Numbered from the stretch's first letter, positions 19,565 to 29,665 are shown. The stretch is DNA of 48,429 nt from Gallionella sp. (GCA_024641025.1 JAHEDW010000011.1:1-48429); one strand, 5' to 3'. The notes: generated from the letters alone by a model not told the origin. A program made the numbers and translations.

Positions 19565-20223
19565 AATTAACCTTGTTCGATCTGGATAACACCTTGCTCA
19601 ATGGCGATAGCGATTTCGAATGGTCGCAATTCCTTATTCGCATTGGCGTGTTGGACAGAGAACTTTTCGAGGCGAAGAATCTTGCATTCTACGAACAATA
19701 CAAAGCAGGCACGCTGGATATCCATGAGTTTCTGGATTTTCAGTTAAAGCCTCTATCGCGCCATTCCCGCAATACACTGGATACGTGGCATAAGCAGTTC
19801 ATGCGCGAGCAGGCTGTAGGTATGATCACCCAGTCGGCGCGAGATCTGGTAGCACGCCACCGTGAAGCGGGCGATGTGTGCGTCATCATTACTGCTACCA
19901 ACAGCTTCGTCACCGCTCCGATCGCACGCGAATTTGGCATTGAGAATCTGATCGCTACCGAACCAGAACACAAAGATGGCGAATTCACTGGGAACGTAGC
20001 GGACGTCCCGTGTTTCCGCGAGGGAAAAGTCGTCAGATTGGACAATTGGCTTGCCAAGCGTGGTTGGAGCATTGACAGTTTTGCTGATAGTACGTTTTAC
20101 AGCGATTCGCTTAATGACCTACCGTTGCTTTGCAAGGTGAAGCATCCGGTTGCAGCGAATCCTGATCCAACGCTCCGCGCGCATGCAGAACAGCATGGTT
20201 GGCAGATCATCAACTTGCATTAG
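19561..20223 (+). CDS. HAD-superfamily IB phosphatase (SerB/histidinol-phosphatase-like)
   Basis: 220 residues from a GTG that overlaps the hda stop. HAD motif I is DLDNT (Asp7, Asp9), motif II is the TAT in VCVIITATNS, and motif IV is YSDSLNDLPLL. A helical cap lies between residues 15 and 80, as in subfamily IB. Related proteins are annotated as phosphoserine phosphatase-like, and some members of this type in Pseudomonas act as histidinol-phosphate phosphatase; the substrate cannot be settled from sequence. Coupling to hda is a conserved arrangement in Betaproteobacteria as I recall. Confidence 0.88.
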   Translation: MKLTLFDLDNTLLNGDSDFEWSQFLIRIGVLDRELFEAKNLAFYEQYKAGTLDIHEFLDFQLKPLSRHSRNTLDTWHKQFMREQAVGMITQSARDLVARHREAGDVCVIITATNSFVTAPIAREFGIENLIATEPEHKDGEFTGNVADVPCFREGKVVRLDNWLAKRGWSIDSFADSTFYSDSLNDLPLLCKVKHPVAANPDPTLRAHAEQHGWQIINLH

Positions 20224-20235
20224 CTGTATGCCAGG

Positions 20236-20460
20236 ATGCCTGTCCTAATTCTTTACAGTACCTCGAACTGCCATCTTTGCGAACAGGCGGCAACCACCTT
20301 GAGCAGGATGCGGCTTGCAACAGAGAAAATCGATATCGCAAATGATGCTGCTCTGCTGTCGCGATATGGAAAGCACATACCGGTATTGCGTCGAACTGAC
20401 AATGACAAGGAGCTCGGCTGGCCGTTTGACGAGATTGCAGTAAAGCGATTCTTGTCTTGA
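20236..20460 (+). CDS. Small glutaredoxin-like protein (DUF836 type)
   Basis: 74 residues with a thioredoxin-fold start VLILYSTSNCHLCEQA containing the redox pair CHLC (Cys12, Cys15), and the cis-Pro segment HIPVLRR. Its length matches the single-domain glutaredoxin-like family found in Proteobacteria. It probably performs thiol-disulfide exchange in the cytoplasm. It starts 12 bases after the HAD gene and is likely the last gene of perM-hda-HAD-grx. Confidence 0.85.
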   Translation: MPVLILYSTSNCHLCEQAATTLSRMRLATEKIDIANDAALLSRYGKHIPVLRRTDNDKELGWPFDEIAVKRFLS

Positions 20461-20545
20461 TCGAAGTGGGAATGTTGCCGGCTATCCGAGCAACAATATC
20501 AGGCGATATGCATAGCGAGTCGTAACTGCCAAATCTGGAATAACC

Positions 20546-21088
20546 TTAACGCTGCAATCCTGCTTCGACTTCATGGCGCTTCGGCATACCTGCCAGACGT
20601 TCAACCAGCGTGAGCGCGAAATCGATAGCTGTGCCGGGGCCGCGTGAGGTGATCAGCTTTTCGTCCTCTGCCACAGCCGTACCCTGCTGCATGACTTGCG
20701 GGAATGGGTCGAGTGAACCAGGGAAGCTGGTAGCTCGCTTGCCGTCGAGCAGTCCTGCGAAGGCCAGGACCGAAGGTGCTGCACATATCGCTGTCACGTA
20801 TTTGCCTTGATGTGACATTTGCTTTAATAGCTTCGATACCCTTGGATCTGCCTTTAGATTGTTCGTTCCGGGTTGCCCGCCGGGTAAGACCACCATGTCA
20901 TAGTCATGTGCCAGCGCTTCGTGCAAAGTGGTGTCTGGTATCAGCACCACACCGCGACTCCCCCTCAATGCTCCCTCATCCAGTCCCGCCAGCGTCACTG
21001 AAATGCCTGCACGACGCAAAATATTTACGATTGTAATCGCCTCTAGTTCTTCGCTTCCTTCTGCGAACAAAACCAATACACTTTTCAT
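20546..21088 (-). CDS. DJ-1/PfpI family protein (YajL-like)
   Basis: 180 residues from the ATG at 21088, preceded by CAGGGAAA; upstream codons in the open frame are not conserved. The fold is DJ-1/ThiJ: VLVLFAEGSEELEAIT with the conserved Glu, VVLPGGQPGTNNL, the nucleophile elbow TAICAAPS with Cys102, and LITSRGPGTAIDFAL. This matches the YajL group, linked to protection of proteins against oxidative and carbonyl damage. It is single on its strand, 102 bases downstream of the PAP2 gene. Confidence 0.9.
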   Translation of the reverse strand: MKSVLVLFAEGSEELEAITIVNILRRAGISVTLAGLDEGALRGSRGVVLIPDTTLHEALAHDYDMVVLPGGQPGTNNLKADPRVSKLLKQMSHQGKYVTAICAAPSVLAFAGLLDGKRATSFPGSLDPFPQVMQQGTAVAEDEKLITSRGPGTAIDFALTLVERLAGMPKRHEVEAGLQR

Positions 21089-21190
21089 GTGAAATTTCCC
21101 TGACAAATTACTTTGATGACCAATTTCAAACACTTTAAATTTTCTTTAGTCTCGCGATACCTGAATTGTATTACTTTTGAGCAGTGGCCC

Positions 21191-21997
21191 CTAAAATTTT
21201 CCATTGAGTCGAACACCTATCAATCCTGGCATAATTTCAGGCAGCATTACTATTTTGGGTGAGCGCTTAGTCCTGTTGTGGGTAACCACACTTTTCCCGA
21301 CCAGTGTACCGATCATTGCACCTGCAACCACGTCTGAGGCGAAGTGGGCATCGTGGTACATACGCGCTACACCTACAAAGCTGGCAATCGTATATGAAGA
21401 ATAAGCCACCCATGATTCCTCATAGTGATTTGCGATGACAGAGGCTACCGCAAAAGCCTGTGTGGTGTGACCAGATGGGAACGAGGAGTTCAAAGCGTAG
21501 CTCAGGCTGAATGGGTTAAATGTGGCGATGCCGAGATTTTCACGCGGGCGCGCTCGGCCAGTTATGAACTTGATCGTCGGTGTAATTATGCCGCTTGCGA
21601 TAATGCTGGCGGACAATCCGTCTTGAGCGACGGATAATGCCGTATCGTTATTGCCTATCGTACCAGCGAGATAAAATCCCCCAAGCACACCAAAAGAATA
21701 TTCTGCCCCAAAACGTTCGATATGATGCAGAAAGAGATTGTCGTTGGGAGTATGGCGTCGCATCTCGTCACGGATGGGGCGGTCCAATATTGCGGCCACA
21801 CCTACTACGCCGACCGCAGCGAGTGAAAAGTATTGCCAATCCTGTTCTTGCCATCGCGCTGGGGAGCTGAGGACGAATTTGATGTCATCCCAGAGAATTT
21901 CTGGGTAAGGCGGGTGGTTTTCAGTCGCTTGAGCTGTGCCGCTTAGGCACAGCAGCAACATGTTCAGCCATAGCAGATGTTTATAAATCTGGCCCAT
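21191..21997 (-). CDS. PAP2-superfamily membrane phosphatase
   Basis: 268 residues with a signal-like N-terminus (LLWLNMLLLCLSGTAQA). The three phosphatase motifs are visible: KFITGRARP (KX6RP), SSFPSGHTT (PSGH), and VARMYHDAHFASDVVAG, where the usual SR of motif 3 is AR. These proteins dephosphorylate lipid phosphates such as undecaprenyl pyrophosphate or phosphatidate at the envelope. The Ser-to-Ala change just before the motif 3 Arg is minor, since Arg and His are intact. The substrate is undetermined. It is downstream of yajQ on the same strand, 42 bases away. Confidence 0.88.
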   Translation of the reverse strand: MGQIYKHLLWLNMLLLCLSGTAQATENHPPYPEILWDDIKFVLSSPARWQEQDWQYFSLAAVGVVGVAAILDRPIRDEMRRHTPNDNLFLHHIERFGAEYSFGVLGGFYLAGTIGNNDTALSVAQDGLSASIIASGIITPTIKFITGRARPRENLGIATFNPFSLSYALNSSFPSGHTTQAFAVASVIANHYEESWVAYSSYTIASFVGVARMYHDAHFASDVVAGAMIGTLVGKSVVTHNRTKRSPKIVMLPEIMPGLIGVRLNGKF

Positions 21998-22039
21998 GAC
22001 TTTTAGTTATTCAATAGTGCCTCCTGGTCAAACCTGGAT

Positions 22040-22528
22040 TTAGTCGCGGAAGTTTTGATATTGTAACGGAAAGTCGGTTATGGTCTTTTTGATGAATCCA
22101 ATCGCTTCCTGAAGGTCATCACGCTTCTTGCCGGTGACACGTACGGTGTCACCCTGGATGCTGGCTTGAACCTTCAACTTGCTATCCTTGATGTGCTTTA
22201 CGATCTTCTTGGCAAGTTCGATGTCCACCCCGACTTTCACCTCACAACCCCGCTTGACCTTGTTGCCGCTTACCTTTTCGATCTTGTCGCTGATTTCTAG
22301 GCATTTGATGTCCACGCCGCGTTTGGTGAGTTTTGCGTTCAAGATGTCCTGAACCTGATCGAGCTGGAATTCATTATCGGCCCATACGGTGAGCTTGAGC
22401 TCGGTTTGTTCCACGCGTGCATCAGATCCCTTGAAATCAAATCGGGTGCTGACTTCCTTGTTTGTCTGTTCTACCGCGTTCTTGACTTCTGTCTTGTCCA
22501 CTTCAGAAACGATGTCGAAGGTTGGCAT
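22040..22528 (-). CDS. yajQ: YajQ-family nucleotide-binding protein
   Basis: 162 residues, full length. It opens with [19 protein letters not shown] and contains [10 protein letters not shown] and [19 protein letters not shown], all diagnostic of YajQ (DUF520). Members bind nucleic acids or cyclic di-GMP and can influence transcription. The ribosome site CAGGAGAG precedes the ATG. It lies 14 bases after ppnP in the long minus-strand array running from argG. Confidence 0.95.
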   Translation of the reverse strand: MPTFDIVSEVDKTEVKNAVEQTNKEVSTRFDFKGSDARVEQTELKLTVWADNEFQLDQVQDILNAKLTKRGVDIKCLEISDKIEKVSGNKVKRGCEVKVGVDIELAKKIVKHIKDSKLKVQASIQGDTVRVTGKKRDDLQEAIGFIKKTITDFPLQYQNFRD

Positions 22529-22542
22529 TGTTCTCTCCTGTA

Positions 22543-22854
22543 TCAGCCGAAGCTACAAACATAATTTACTACTTCCTGAGCTTCGATGACGAAGTGGCTG
22601 TTTGCAGCAACCGAGAACTTGTCGCCAGCAGCATAGGTCTTGAAGTCTGGTTCATCTCCAATCTTAACCCGGCATTTACCCGAAGTGATCTCCATAACTT
22701 CGGGAGTGCTAATGTTGAAAGTGAGGGTACTGGGAAGGATTACTCCCACGGTCTTTCGCGAACCATTGGGAAATATCACCGAGTGAGACACACATTTTCC
22801 ATCGAAGAAAACATTACCCTTTTTATCCACACTGACATTATCAAATTTCGACAT
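22543..22854 (-). CDS. ppnP: Pyrimidine/purine nucleoside phosphorylase PpnP
   Basis: 103 residues, a small cupin barrel. It begins [20 protein letters not shown] and shows the segments [14 protein letters not shown] and [12 protein letters not shown] typical of PpnP (formerly DUF1255/YaiE), which phosphorolyses a broad range of nucleosides to base and ribose 1-phosphate. AAGGA precedes the ATG. It follows the macro-domain gene by 18 bases, an arrangement suggesting nucleoside or ADP-ribose turnover. Confidence 0.94.
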   Translation of the reverse strand: MSKFDNVSVDKKGNVFFDGKCVSHSVIFPNGSRKTVGVILPSTLTFNISTPEVMEITSGKCRVKIGDEPDFKTYAAGDKFSVAANSHFVIEAQEVVNYVCSFG

Positions 22855-22872
22855 CGAATATCCTTCATTACC

Positions 22873-23370
22873 TTATTTAGAATTGGTTGGCTCATTGGCC
22901 TTGATGCCCTTCTGGTAGCTGGCGTAAACGTAAACCGGTATATCCAGATTGCCAAGATGATTGTCAATCAGTGGTTTCACTTCAATCCAGTTCAGACCGG
23001 TCAGGCCACAAGCCAATCGTGGCAGCGCAATGCTACTGATCTTTTCCTTTTGTACCAGGGCACGCAAGGCATGCAGGGCATGATTCACATGACTGATCGT
23101 GGCGTGTCCCGGTTTGCTGCCGTGATCGTATGCGGCATCCCTGGTGAACAGGCTGACAATATAACGCCCATCGCCGCTCACCCATGTCCACAGGCCACCA
23201 GATTTTGGGTGGCGAGTCTGGCAATAGTGACGGAAGTCCTTGTAAAGAGCAGGCATACGCTCTCGCAATTGTAGCGCCAGCCCGCTGTGAAAATCATCAT
23301 TGGGGGCAACGCCCTGAACGATGGCCTTTGCACGACTTAACAGTATGTCACCGCTCAGTTCGTGGATCAT
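22873..23370 (-). CDS. Macro-domain protein (ADP-ribose-binding type)
   Basis: 165 residues, a single stand-alone macro domain. The N-terminal ELSGDILLSRAKAIVQGV corresponds to the GDI strand that contacts adenine, HSGLALQLRERMPALYKDF to the catalytic/phosphate-loop region, and SIALPRLACGLTGLNW to the conserved G-rich loop that binds the diphosphate (consensus P.ig.G..G, here LACGLTG). Macro proteins hydrolyse or bind ADP-ribose derivatives. AGAGGAAA precedes the ATG. It is 16 bases after argG and 18 before ppnP. The N-terminal loop has VAPNDDFHSG in place of the usual NAAN core, so substrate preference may differ. Confidence 0.87.
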   Translation of the reverse strand: MIHELSGDILLSRAKAIVQGVAPNDDFHSGLALQLRERMPALYKDFRHYCQTRHPKSGGLWTWVSGDGRYIVSLFTRDAAYDHGSKPGHATISHVNHALHALRALVQKEKISSIALPRLACGLTGLNWIEVKPLIDNHLGNLDIPVYVYASYQKGIKANEPTNSK

Positions 23371-23386
23371 GATTTCCTCTGTTGTT

Positions 23387-24609
<1,223 letters not shown>

Positions 24610-24613
<4 letters not shown>

Positions 24614-24930
24614 AGTGGGGTTCCTTTTGATCCTAAAATTTCAATCGAGACAAATCCAAAGCCAGTCATTACGAGAAGTATCATTCCGACCATGAAAACA
24701 AGGTCAGCAACTTTTTCGAATCTTTCACTTTCCAGTTCGTGGCGTAGTGCCCAGTAAGACAGCAAGGTGCTTGCAAGGAAAATCATGCTGTCGAGTGAAA
24801 GGGCGTCATCAACCCAACGGGAGACCGCTTCCTTCGGGATCAATTGAATGATGGAAAGCATAGTCATGCAAACCCCGACCATCGTAGCCGAGACATACAG
24901 GATATGATTTGACAGGTTGTTGTTCCTCAT
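24610..24930 (-). CDS. Small membrane protein of unknown function inside the arginine operon
   Basis: 106 residues; not recognised. Three hydrophobic segments lie at about 10-28, 48-62 and 77-97, with a conserved-looking acidic loop [15 protein letters not shown] between the second and third. No signal peptide or metal motif is seen. AGGGA lies eight bases before the ATG. It sits 69 bases after argF and overlaps the argG start by four bases, so argG translation depends on it. A role in arginine metabolism or transport is only suggested by position. Confidence 0.8.
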
Positions 24931-24999
24931 TCGAGATTCCCTGGGTGTTCCTCTATTTGCTAGTCATCTTGCTTCAAACTGTAAAAATTGTGGTGCGTA

Positions 25000-25944
25000 T
25001 CAATTCTCAACCTTTCCTAAAAGCAGGTACTCCAAAAGGGCTTTTTGAGCATGTAAACGGTTTTCTGCCTCATCCCACACGACTGATTGCGGACCGTCGA
25101 TGACGCTCGCTGAAACTTCTTCGCCTCGGTGCGCTGGCAGGCAGTGCATGAATAGTGCATCCTTTGCTGCAATGCGCATCATATCCTCGTCCACTTGCCA
25201 GTCGGCGAAGTCCTTTATGCGTTCTTCGTTCTCTGCCTCAAAACCCATACTAGTCCATACGTCAGTATTTACCAGGTCAGCTCCACGAGCAGCTTCCATC
25301 GGATCCGAAAATTCTTCGTAATTGCTTGCTCCAAACAATCCGGCCCTTTCCGGTTCGACTTCGTAGCCGGGTGGTGTCGAGACATGCACGTTGAAATCAA
25401 GTATTTCTGCGGCTTGCAACCAGGTGTTACACATGTTGTTAGAGTCACCGATCCAAGCCACAGTCTTGCCCTGGATACTGCCGCGGTGCTCGATGTAGGT
25501 GTAGATGTCGGCAAGTATCTGGCAGGGGTGATATTCGTTGGTCAGGCCATTGATCACCGGCACGCGAGAATTCGAGGCAAAGCGTTCGATGATGGATTGC
25601 TCGAAAGTACGGATCATCACGATATCACTCATGCGAGAGATTACCTGACCGGCGTCTTCAACGGGCTCGCCGCGTCCCAATTGCGAGTCGCGCGTGTTCA
25701 GATAGATTGCAGAACCGCCAAGTTGCTGCATTCCCGCCTCGAATGACAGACGGGTGCGTGTGCTTGCCTTCTCGAAGATCATGACCAAAGTGCGGTCTGT
25801 CAGTGGCCAGTATTGTTGGTAGGACTTGAACCGTTGCTTGATGATGCGTGTACGCTCGAAAACGTATTCGAACTCTTCGCGTGTGAAGTCCTTGATTTGC
25901 AAAAAATGCTTGAGGTTTGTTGTCACAGCTTGTTTTGCAGGCAT
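25000..25944 (-). CDS. argF: Ornithine carbamoyltransferase
   Basis: 314 residues. The carbamoyl-phosphate motif STRTR stands in EKASTRTRLSFEAGMQQLGG, and the ornithine-side motif is FMHCLPAHRGEEV. It makes citrulline from ornithine and carbamoyl phosphate. The ATG is 13 bases after the argD stop, consistent with an argD-argF operon. Length and motifs are normal for the anabolic enzyme. Confidence 0.98.
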   Translation of the reverse strand: MPAKQAVTTNLKHFLQIKDFTREEFEYVFERTRIIKQRFKSYQQYWPLTDRTLVMIFEKASTRTRLSFEAGMQQLGGSAIYLNTRDSQLGRGEPVEDAGQVISRMSDIVMIRTFEQSIIERFASNSRVPVINGLTNEYHPCQILADIYTYIEHRGSIQGKTVAWIGDSNNMCNTWLQAAEILDFNVHVSTPPGYEVEPERAGLFGASNYEEFSDPMEAARGADLVNTDVWTSMGFEAENEERIKDFADWQVDEDMMRIAAKDALFMHCLPAHRGEEVSASVIDGPQSVVWDEAENRLHAQKALLEYLLLGKVEN

Positions 25945-25957
25945 AATTCAGTTCCGA

Positions 25958-27130
25958 TCAGTTGCGCAAAAAATCTTTTATCAACGGGCATAGTATGTCG
26001 ATCAACTGCTGAGCTTCGCTCTGCACCATTACTAGCGGTGGCAGCAGCCGGATCACATTCTCGGCCGTCACATTGATCAATAATCCTTGGGCAAGTGACT
26101 GTTTGACCAGGTCTCCGCATGGTTTGTCGAGTTCTATGCCGATCATAAGGCCTTGGCCACGGATTTCCTTGACTCCCGTAACGCCTTGGAGCGCATCAGC
26201 TAAACCTATGTGTATGAACTGCCCGAGGCTGTCAGCATGGGCGAGTAACTTGTCCTGCTCGATGATGTTCAGTGTTGTTAACCCGGCGACACAGGCCAGT
26301 GGATTTCCGCCGAAAGTCGAACCATGATTCCCCGGTTGGAATGTGCCTGCTGCTTTTCCGGCTGCGAGGCACGCACCGACAGGAATCCCCGAGCCCAGTC
26401 CCTTGGCAAGCGTCATCACATCGGGGAGGATCCCTGTATGTTGATAAGCAAACCACTTGCCGGTGCGACCGATGCCGCATTGCACTTCGTCTAGCATCAG
26501 CAGCCAGTTCTGTTCGTCACAAATCAGTCGCAATTGTTGCAGATACTCTACATCCAGCGTACGAATGCCACCTTCGCCCTGGATCGGCTCGACCAGCACG
26601 GCGACTACTTCCCGGTTGTTTTGTTTCACTTGGCGGATTGCGTCAAGGTCATTATAGGGAACCCGCACGAAGCCCTTTACCAGAGGTTCGAAGCCTGCCT
26701 GCACCTTGCGGTTGCCGGTCGCGGAAAGGGTTGCCAGAGTTCGCCCGTGAAAGGCCTTTTCCATCACGATGATGGATGGGGATTCGATGCCCTGCTTGTG
26801 ACCATACAGCCGCGCCAGTTTGATTGCTGCCTCATTTGCCTCACAGCCGGAATTGCAGAAGAAAGCTTCCTGCATGTTCGTCAGGCCGCAAAGTTTTCCT
26901 GCAAGTTGTTCCTGTTCGTTCACTTGGTATACATTTGAGCAATGGATCAGTTTGGTGATCTGCGCTTTGAGCGCGGCAGTAAAACGTGGGTGAGCATGCC
27001 CGAGGGTATTTACAGCGATTCCCGCCAAGGCATCCAGATAGCGCTTGCCTTCCGTATCCCATAACCAAGCTCCTTCTCCCCGCTCAAAAGTGACGGGAAG
27101 ACGAGGATAAGTGTTCATTAGATGTGACAT
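25958..27130 (-). CDS. argD: Acetylornithine aminotransferase
   Basis: 390 residues, PLP fold type I, class III. LMLDEVQCGIGRTGKW holds the cofactor-ring Asp and MTLAKGLGSGIPVGA the Schiff-base Lys. It catalyses N-acetylornithine/2-oxoglutarate transamination and may also serve succinyldiaminopimelate. AGGA stands seven bases before the ATG at 27130; a second ATG at 27118 is less well placed. A hairpin with a T-run lies 22 bases upstream. Confidence 0.95.
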   Translation of the reverse strand: MSHLMNTYPRLPVTFERGEGAWLWDTEGKRYLDALAGIAVNTLGHAHPRFTAALKAQITKLIHCSNVYQVNEQEQLAGKLCGLTNMQEAFFCNSGCEANEAAIKLARLYGHKQGIESPSIIVMEKAFHGRTLATLSATGNRKVQAGFEPLVKGFVRVPYNDLDAIRQVKQNNREVVAVLVEPIQGEGGIRTLDVEYLQQLRLICDEQNWLLMLDEVQCGIGRTGKWFAYQHTGILPDVMTLAKGLGSGIPVGACLAAGKAAGTFQPGNHGSTFGGNPLACVAGLTTLNIIEQDKLLAHADSLGQFIHIGLADALQGVTGVKEIRGQGLMIGIELDKPCGDLVKQSLAQGLLINVTAENVIRLLPPLVMVQSEAQQLIDILCPLIKDFLRN

Positions 27131-27141
27131 TTTGTTTTCCT

Positions 27142-27170
27142 AAAAAACAATACGGCGGACATGCCGCCGT
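27142..27170 (-). terminator. Hairpin with T-run between rpsT and argD
   Basis: ACGGCGG (27152-27158) pairs with CCGCCGT (27164-27170) around five bases. Read on the minus strand it is followed by ATTGTTTTTTAGG, a good intrinsic terminator. It ends the rpsT transcript and stands just 22 bases upstream of the argD start. If the argD transcript begins further upstream, it could also act as an attenuator. Confidence 0.8.
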
Positions 27171-27222
27171 CGAGTCGTTACCAGTAGCCATTATCACGCC
27201 AAACAAGCCCGCAAAGCAAACA

Positions 27223-27242
27223 AGCCGACATCACTGTCGGCT
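27223..27242 (-). terminator. Second hairpin downstream of rpsT
   Basis: AGCCGACA (27223-27230) and TGTCGGCT (27235-27242) form a perfect eight-base stem with a four-base loop. On the minus strand it is followed by TGTTTGCTTTG, a loose T-rich tail. It lies 40 bases after the rpsT stop, ahead of the stronger hairpin at 27152-27170. Confidence 0.7.
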
Positions 27243-27281
27243 CGTGCGGTGAATCAAGCGCCCTAGCTTAAGTTCAGGCGA

Positions 27282-27545
27282 TTAGGCCATTGCCTTGATT
27301 GCCGCAGACATGCGACTCTTGTGTCGGGCGGCCTTGTTCTTGTGAATGATCTTCTTGTCGGCGATGCGATCAACAGTGCTGACTGAAGACTGGTATATCG
27401 CCTGGGCAGCAGCTTTGTCTCCAGCAGTGATTGCCTTGGTTACCTTCTTGATCGCAGTGCGCAATTCTGAGCGCATGCTGCTGTTATGAGCATTCTGTTT
27501 ATCTGCCTGACGTGCACGCTTGCGGGCTTGTGCGCTATTTGCCAT
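27282..27545 (-). CDS. rpsT: 30S ribosomal protein S20
   Basis: 87 residues, rich in Ala and Lys, beginning [18 protein letters not shown], with the helix [16 protein letters not shown] and ending [18 protein letters not shown]20 is a helical primary 16S rRNA binder. AAGGAGTAGTA precedes the ATG, and a good sigma-70 promoter stands at 27585-27613. Two hairpins follow its stop. It diverges from murJ, a very common arrangement in Proteobacteria. Confidence 0.98.
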   Translation of the reverse strand: MANSAQARKRARQADKQNAHNSSMRSELRTAIKKVTKAITAGDKAAAQAIYQSSVSTVDRIADKKIIHKNKAARHKSRMSAAIKAMA

Positions 27546-27584
27546 TACTACTCCTTGAGATCTCTGCTTACTGGAAAGGCGAGC

Positions 27585-27613
27585 ATTCTAGTGATTCACC
27601 TTTACTTTTGCAA
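27585..27613 (-). promoter_or_regulatory. Sigma-70 promoter of rpsT
   Basis: On the minus strand, TTGCAA (27608-27613) and TAGAAT (27585-27590) are separated by 17 bases, close to the TTGACA/TATAAT consensus at ideal spacing. Transcription would begin roughly 30 bases upstream of the rpsT ATG. Confidence 0.7.
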
Positions 27614-27702
27614 ATTTATTTGAGGAACACCTAGTTGGGGGCGGTTCCGCTTTGCACGGTGTTATCATGCCCGGCGTTTAGTGCGAACTGACAACAACTA
27701 GC

Positions 27703-29241
27703 ATGAATCTTCTTAAAGCCTTAGCCACCATTAGCAGTCTGACGCTTGTTTCGCGCGTACTGGCTTTTGCCCGCGATGTCCTGATTGCCCGTATTTTCGG
27801 CGCGGGAATGGCTACTGATGCGTTCTTTGTCGCCTTCAAACTGCCCAATTTGCTGCGCCGGTTATTCGCTGAAGGCGCATTTTCCCAAGCCTTCGTGCCG
27901 ATATTTGGTGAATTCAAGAGCCGCAGGTCGCAAGATGATACCAAGCTGTTGGTGGACCACGTGGTTACCCTGATGGCAATCATATTGTTCATCGTAACGC
28001 TCATCGGTGTCATCGCCGCCCCGATACTGGTGTACATCAGCGCACCAGGTTTCGTTCAGGAACCGGAAAAATTCACTCTCACCGTGCAGTTACTACGTAT
28101 CACCGCACCCTACATCTTTTTTATCTCGTTGGTCGCGGTAGCAGCAGGCATCCTTAACAGTTACAACAAGTTTTGGGTGCCCGCAGCGGCGCCCATACTT
28201 TTGAATATCTGTTTCATATGTGGTGCCTTGTGGCTCGCGCCATACTGTGATCCGCCTATTATGGCGTTGGCGTGGGCGGTGTTCGTTGCAGGTGTCGTTC
28301 AGCTAGCATTCCAGGTGCCGTTCCTGAAAAAGATCGGCATGTTGCCGCGCTGGCGGCTGGACCTGAAAGATCCGGGCGTTTGGCGTATTATTAAACTGAT
28401 GGGGCCGGCGGTATTTGGTGTCTCCATCGCCCAGATCAGTCTGATCATCAATACCATTTTTGCCTCCTTTCTTGCGGTGGGTAGCGTTTCCTGGTTGTAT
28501 TATGCCGACCGCTTGATGGAATTCCCTTCAGGGATGCTTGGTGTTGCACTCGGTACTATTTTGCTGCCCTCGCTTTCCAAGCACTACGCCGATAACAGTC
28601 CAGATGAGTATTCCAGACTGCTGGATTGGGGGCTGCGCCTAACATTTATGTTCACTTTGCCCGCTGCTTTGGCGCTGGGCATGATTGCGGTCCCTTTGCT
28701 CTCCACGTTCTTTCAACACGGCGAATTTGCGATACGAGATGTGCTGATGACTCGTGAGGCGCTGCTCGGCTATAGTATCGGTTTGGTTGGCATCATTCTG
28801 GTAAAGATCCTTGCGCCGGGATTCTACGCTCGACAAGATATCAAGACACCAGTGAAGATTGCCGTTCTTACTCTGATTGTCACGCAAGCGATGAACGCGC
28901 TGTTCATCGGATGGTTGCAGCACGCAGGGCTGGCGCTTTCCATCGGTCTTGCTGCCTGCTTTAATTCTGCTATCCTGTATCACTTTCTTCGCAAGCGAGG
29001 CATCTATCGTCCCGAACCCGGCTGGGCTGCATACTTCGCCAAGCTGTTCATCGCTTTATTCGCGCTTGGCGTCACACTCTGGTTTGGAATGGGCAGCGAA
29101 CAGCACTGGTTGAATACCCACGGCTGGAGCCGAATCATTCATTTGGCGTGGTTGGTGTTGCTGGGTGTCGTGGTTTATTTCACCGTGTTGTGGATGCTGG
29201 GTTTCCGTCTGAAGGACTTTTCGAAGCGGACAAAGAACTGA
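27703..29241 (+). CDS. murJ: Lipid II flippase MurJ (MviN)
   Basis: 512 residues with about 14 predicted TM segments. The start LLKALATISSLTLVSRVLAFARDVLIARIFGAG and FKLPNLLRRLFAEGAFSQAFVP are MurJ hallmarks, including the arginines (R-L-L-R-R) of the central cavity. It flips lipid II to the periplasmic face for peptidoglycan synthesis. Divergent from rpsT with starts about 157 bases apart. Confidence 0.97.
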   Translation: MNLLKALATISSLTLVSRVLAFARDVLIARIFGAGMATDAFFVAFKLPNLLRRLFAEGAFSQAFVPIFGEFKSRRSQDDTKLLVDHVVTLMAIILFIVTLIGVIAAPILVYISAPGFVQEPEKFTLTVQLLRITAPYIFFISLVAVAAGILNSYNKFWVPAAAPILLNICFICGALWLAPYCDPPIMALAWAVFVAGVVQLAFQVPFLKKIGMLPRWRLDLKDPGVWRIIKLMGPAVFGVSIAQISLIINTIFASFLAVGSVSWLYYADRLMEFPSGMLGVALGTILLPSLSKHYADNSPDEYSRLLDWGLRLTFMFTLPAALALGMIAVPLLSTFFQHGEFAIRDVLMTREALLGYSIGLVGIILVKILAPGFYARQDIKTPVKIAVLTLIVTQAMNALFIGWLQHAGLALSIGLAACFNSAILYHFLRKRGIYRPEPGWAAYFAKLFIALFALGVTLWFGMGSEQHWLNTHGWSRIIHLAWLVLLGVVVYFTVLWMLGFRLKDFSKRTKN

Positions 29242-29281
29242 CGGTGAAACTTTATTGTATTGATATTAGGAGCGATTTCCT

Positions 29282-29665
29282 TTGAGTGATTTTTCTTGCA
29301 ATGTTGAAGAATCGGACTTCGATCAGCTCGTCTTGGCGCGTTCGCATGAGTTACCGGTGCTTTTGGATATCAGTGCTGACTGGTGTGCACCTTGCCGGGT
29401 GTTGGCACCTCTATTGCATAAACTTGTAGTCGATTACAGCGGACGGTTTATGCTGGGTATGGTTGATGCCGACGAGAACATGAAGATCGCAGGTCGTCAC
29501 AAGGTGAGAGGTTTTCCTACAGTTGTGGCTTACAGTCGAGGGGTTGAGATTGGGCGTTTTCACGGCGCTCAGAGTGAAGGATACTTGCGGCGCTTTATAG
29601 ATGGAGTGATCGAGCAGCATGCCACTGGCAAGCCACAACCTGTTGGTGTTGCCGCCACGCAGTAA
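29282..29665 (+). CDS. Thioredoxin-family protein
   Basis: 127 residues. The active site WCAPC is at residues 34-38 (Cys35, Cys38), with cis-Pro in VRGFPTVVAYSRG. There is no signal peptide, so it is cytoplasmic. The start is a TTG at 29282 with AGGAG about nine bases before it; no ATG is available upstream in frame. It has a 25-residue tail beyond the thioredoxin fold. It follows murJ by 40 bases on the same strand. It is a thioredoxin-like reductase or redox chaperone; not confidently TrxA, as the fold has an atypical N-terminus. Confidence 0.87.
   Translation: MSDFSCNVEESDFDQLVLARSHELPVLLDISADWCAPCRVLAPLLHKLVVDYSGRFMLGMVDADENMKIAGRHKVRGFPTVVAYSRGVEIGRFHGAQSEGYLRRFIDGVIEQHATGKPQPVGVAATQ

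Noticed and set aside
20473..20495. Hairpin TGTTGC/GCAACA between the glutaredoxin-like and DJ-1 genes
   Set aside because: Short stem, 11-base loop and no T-run on either side; not a convincing terminator.
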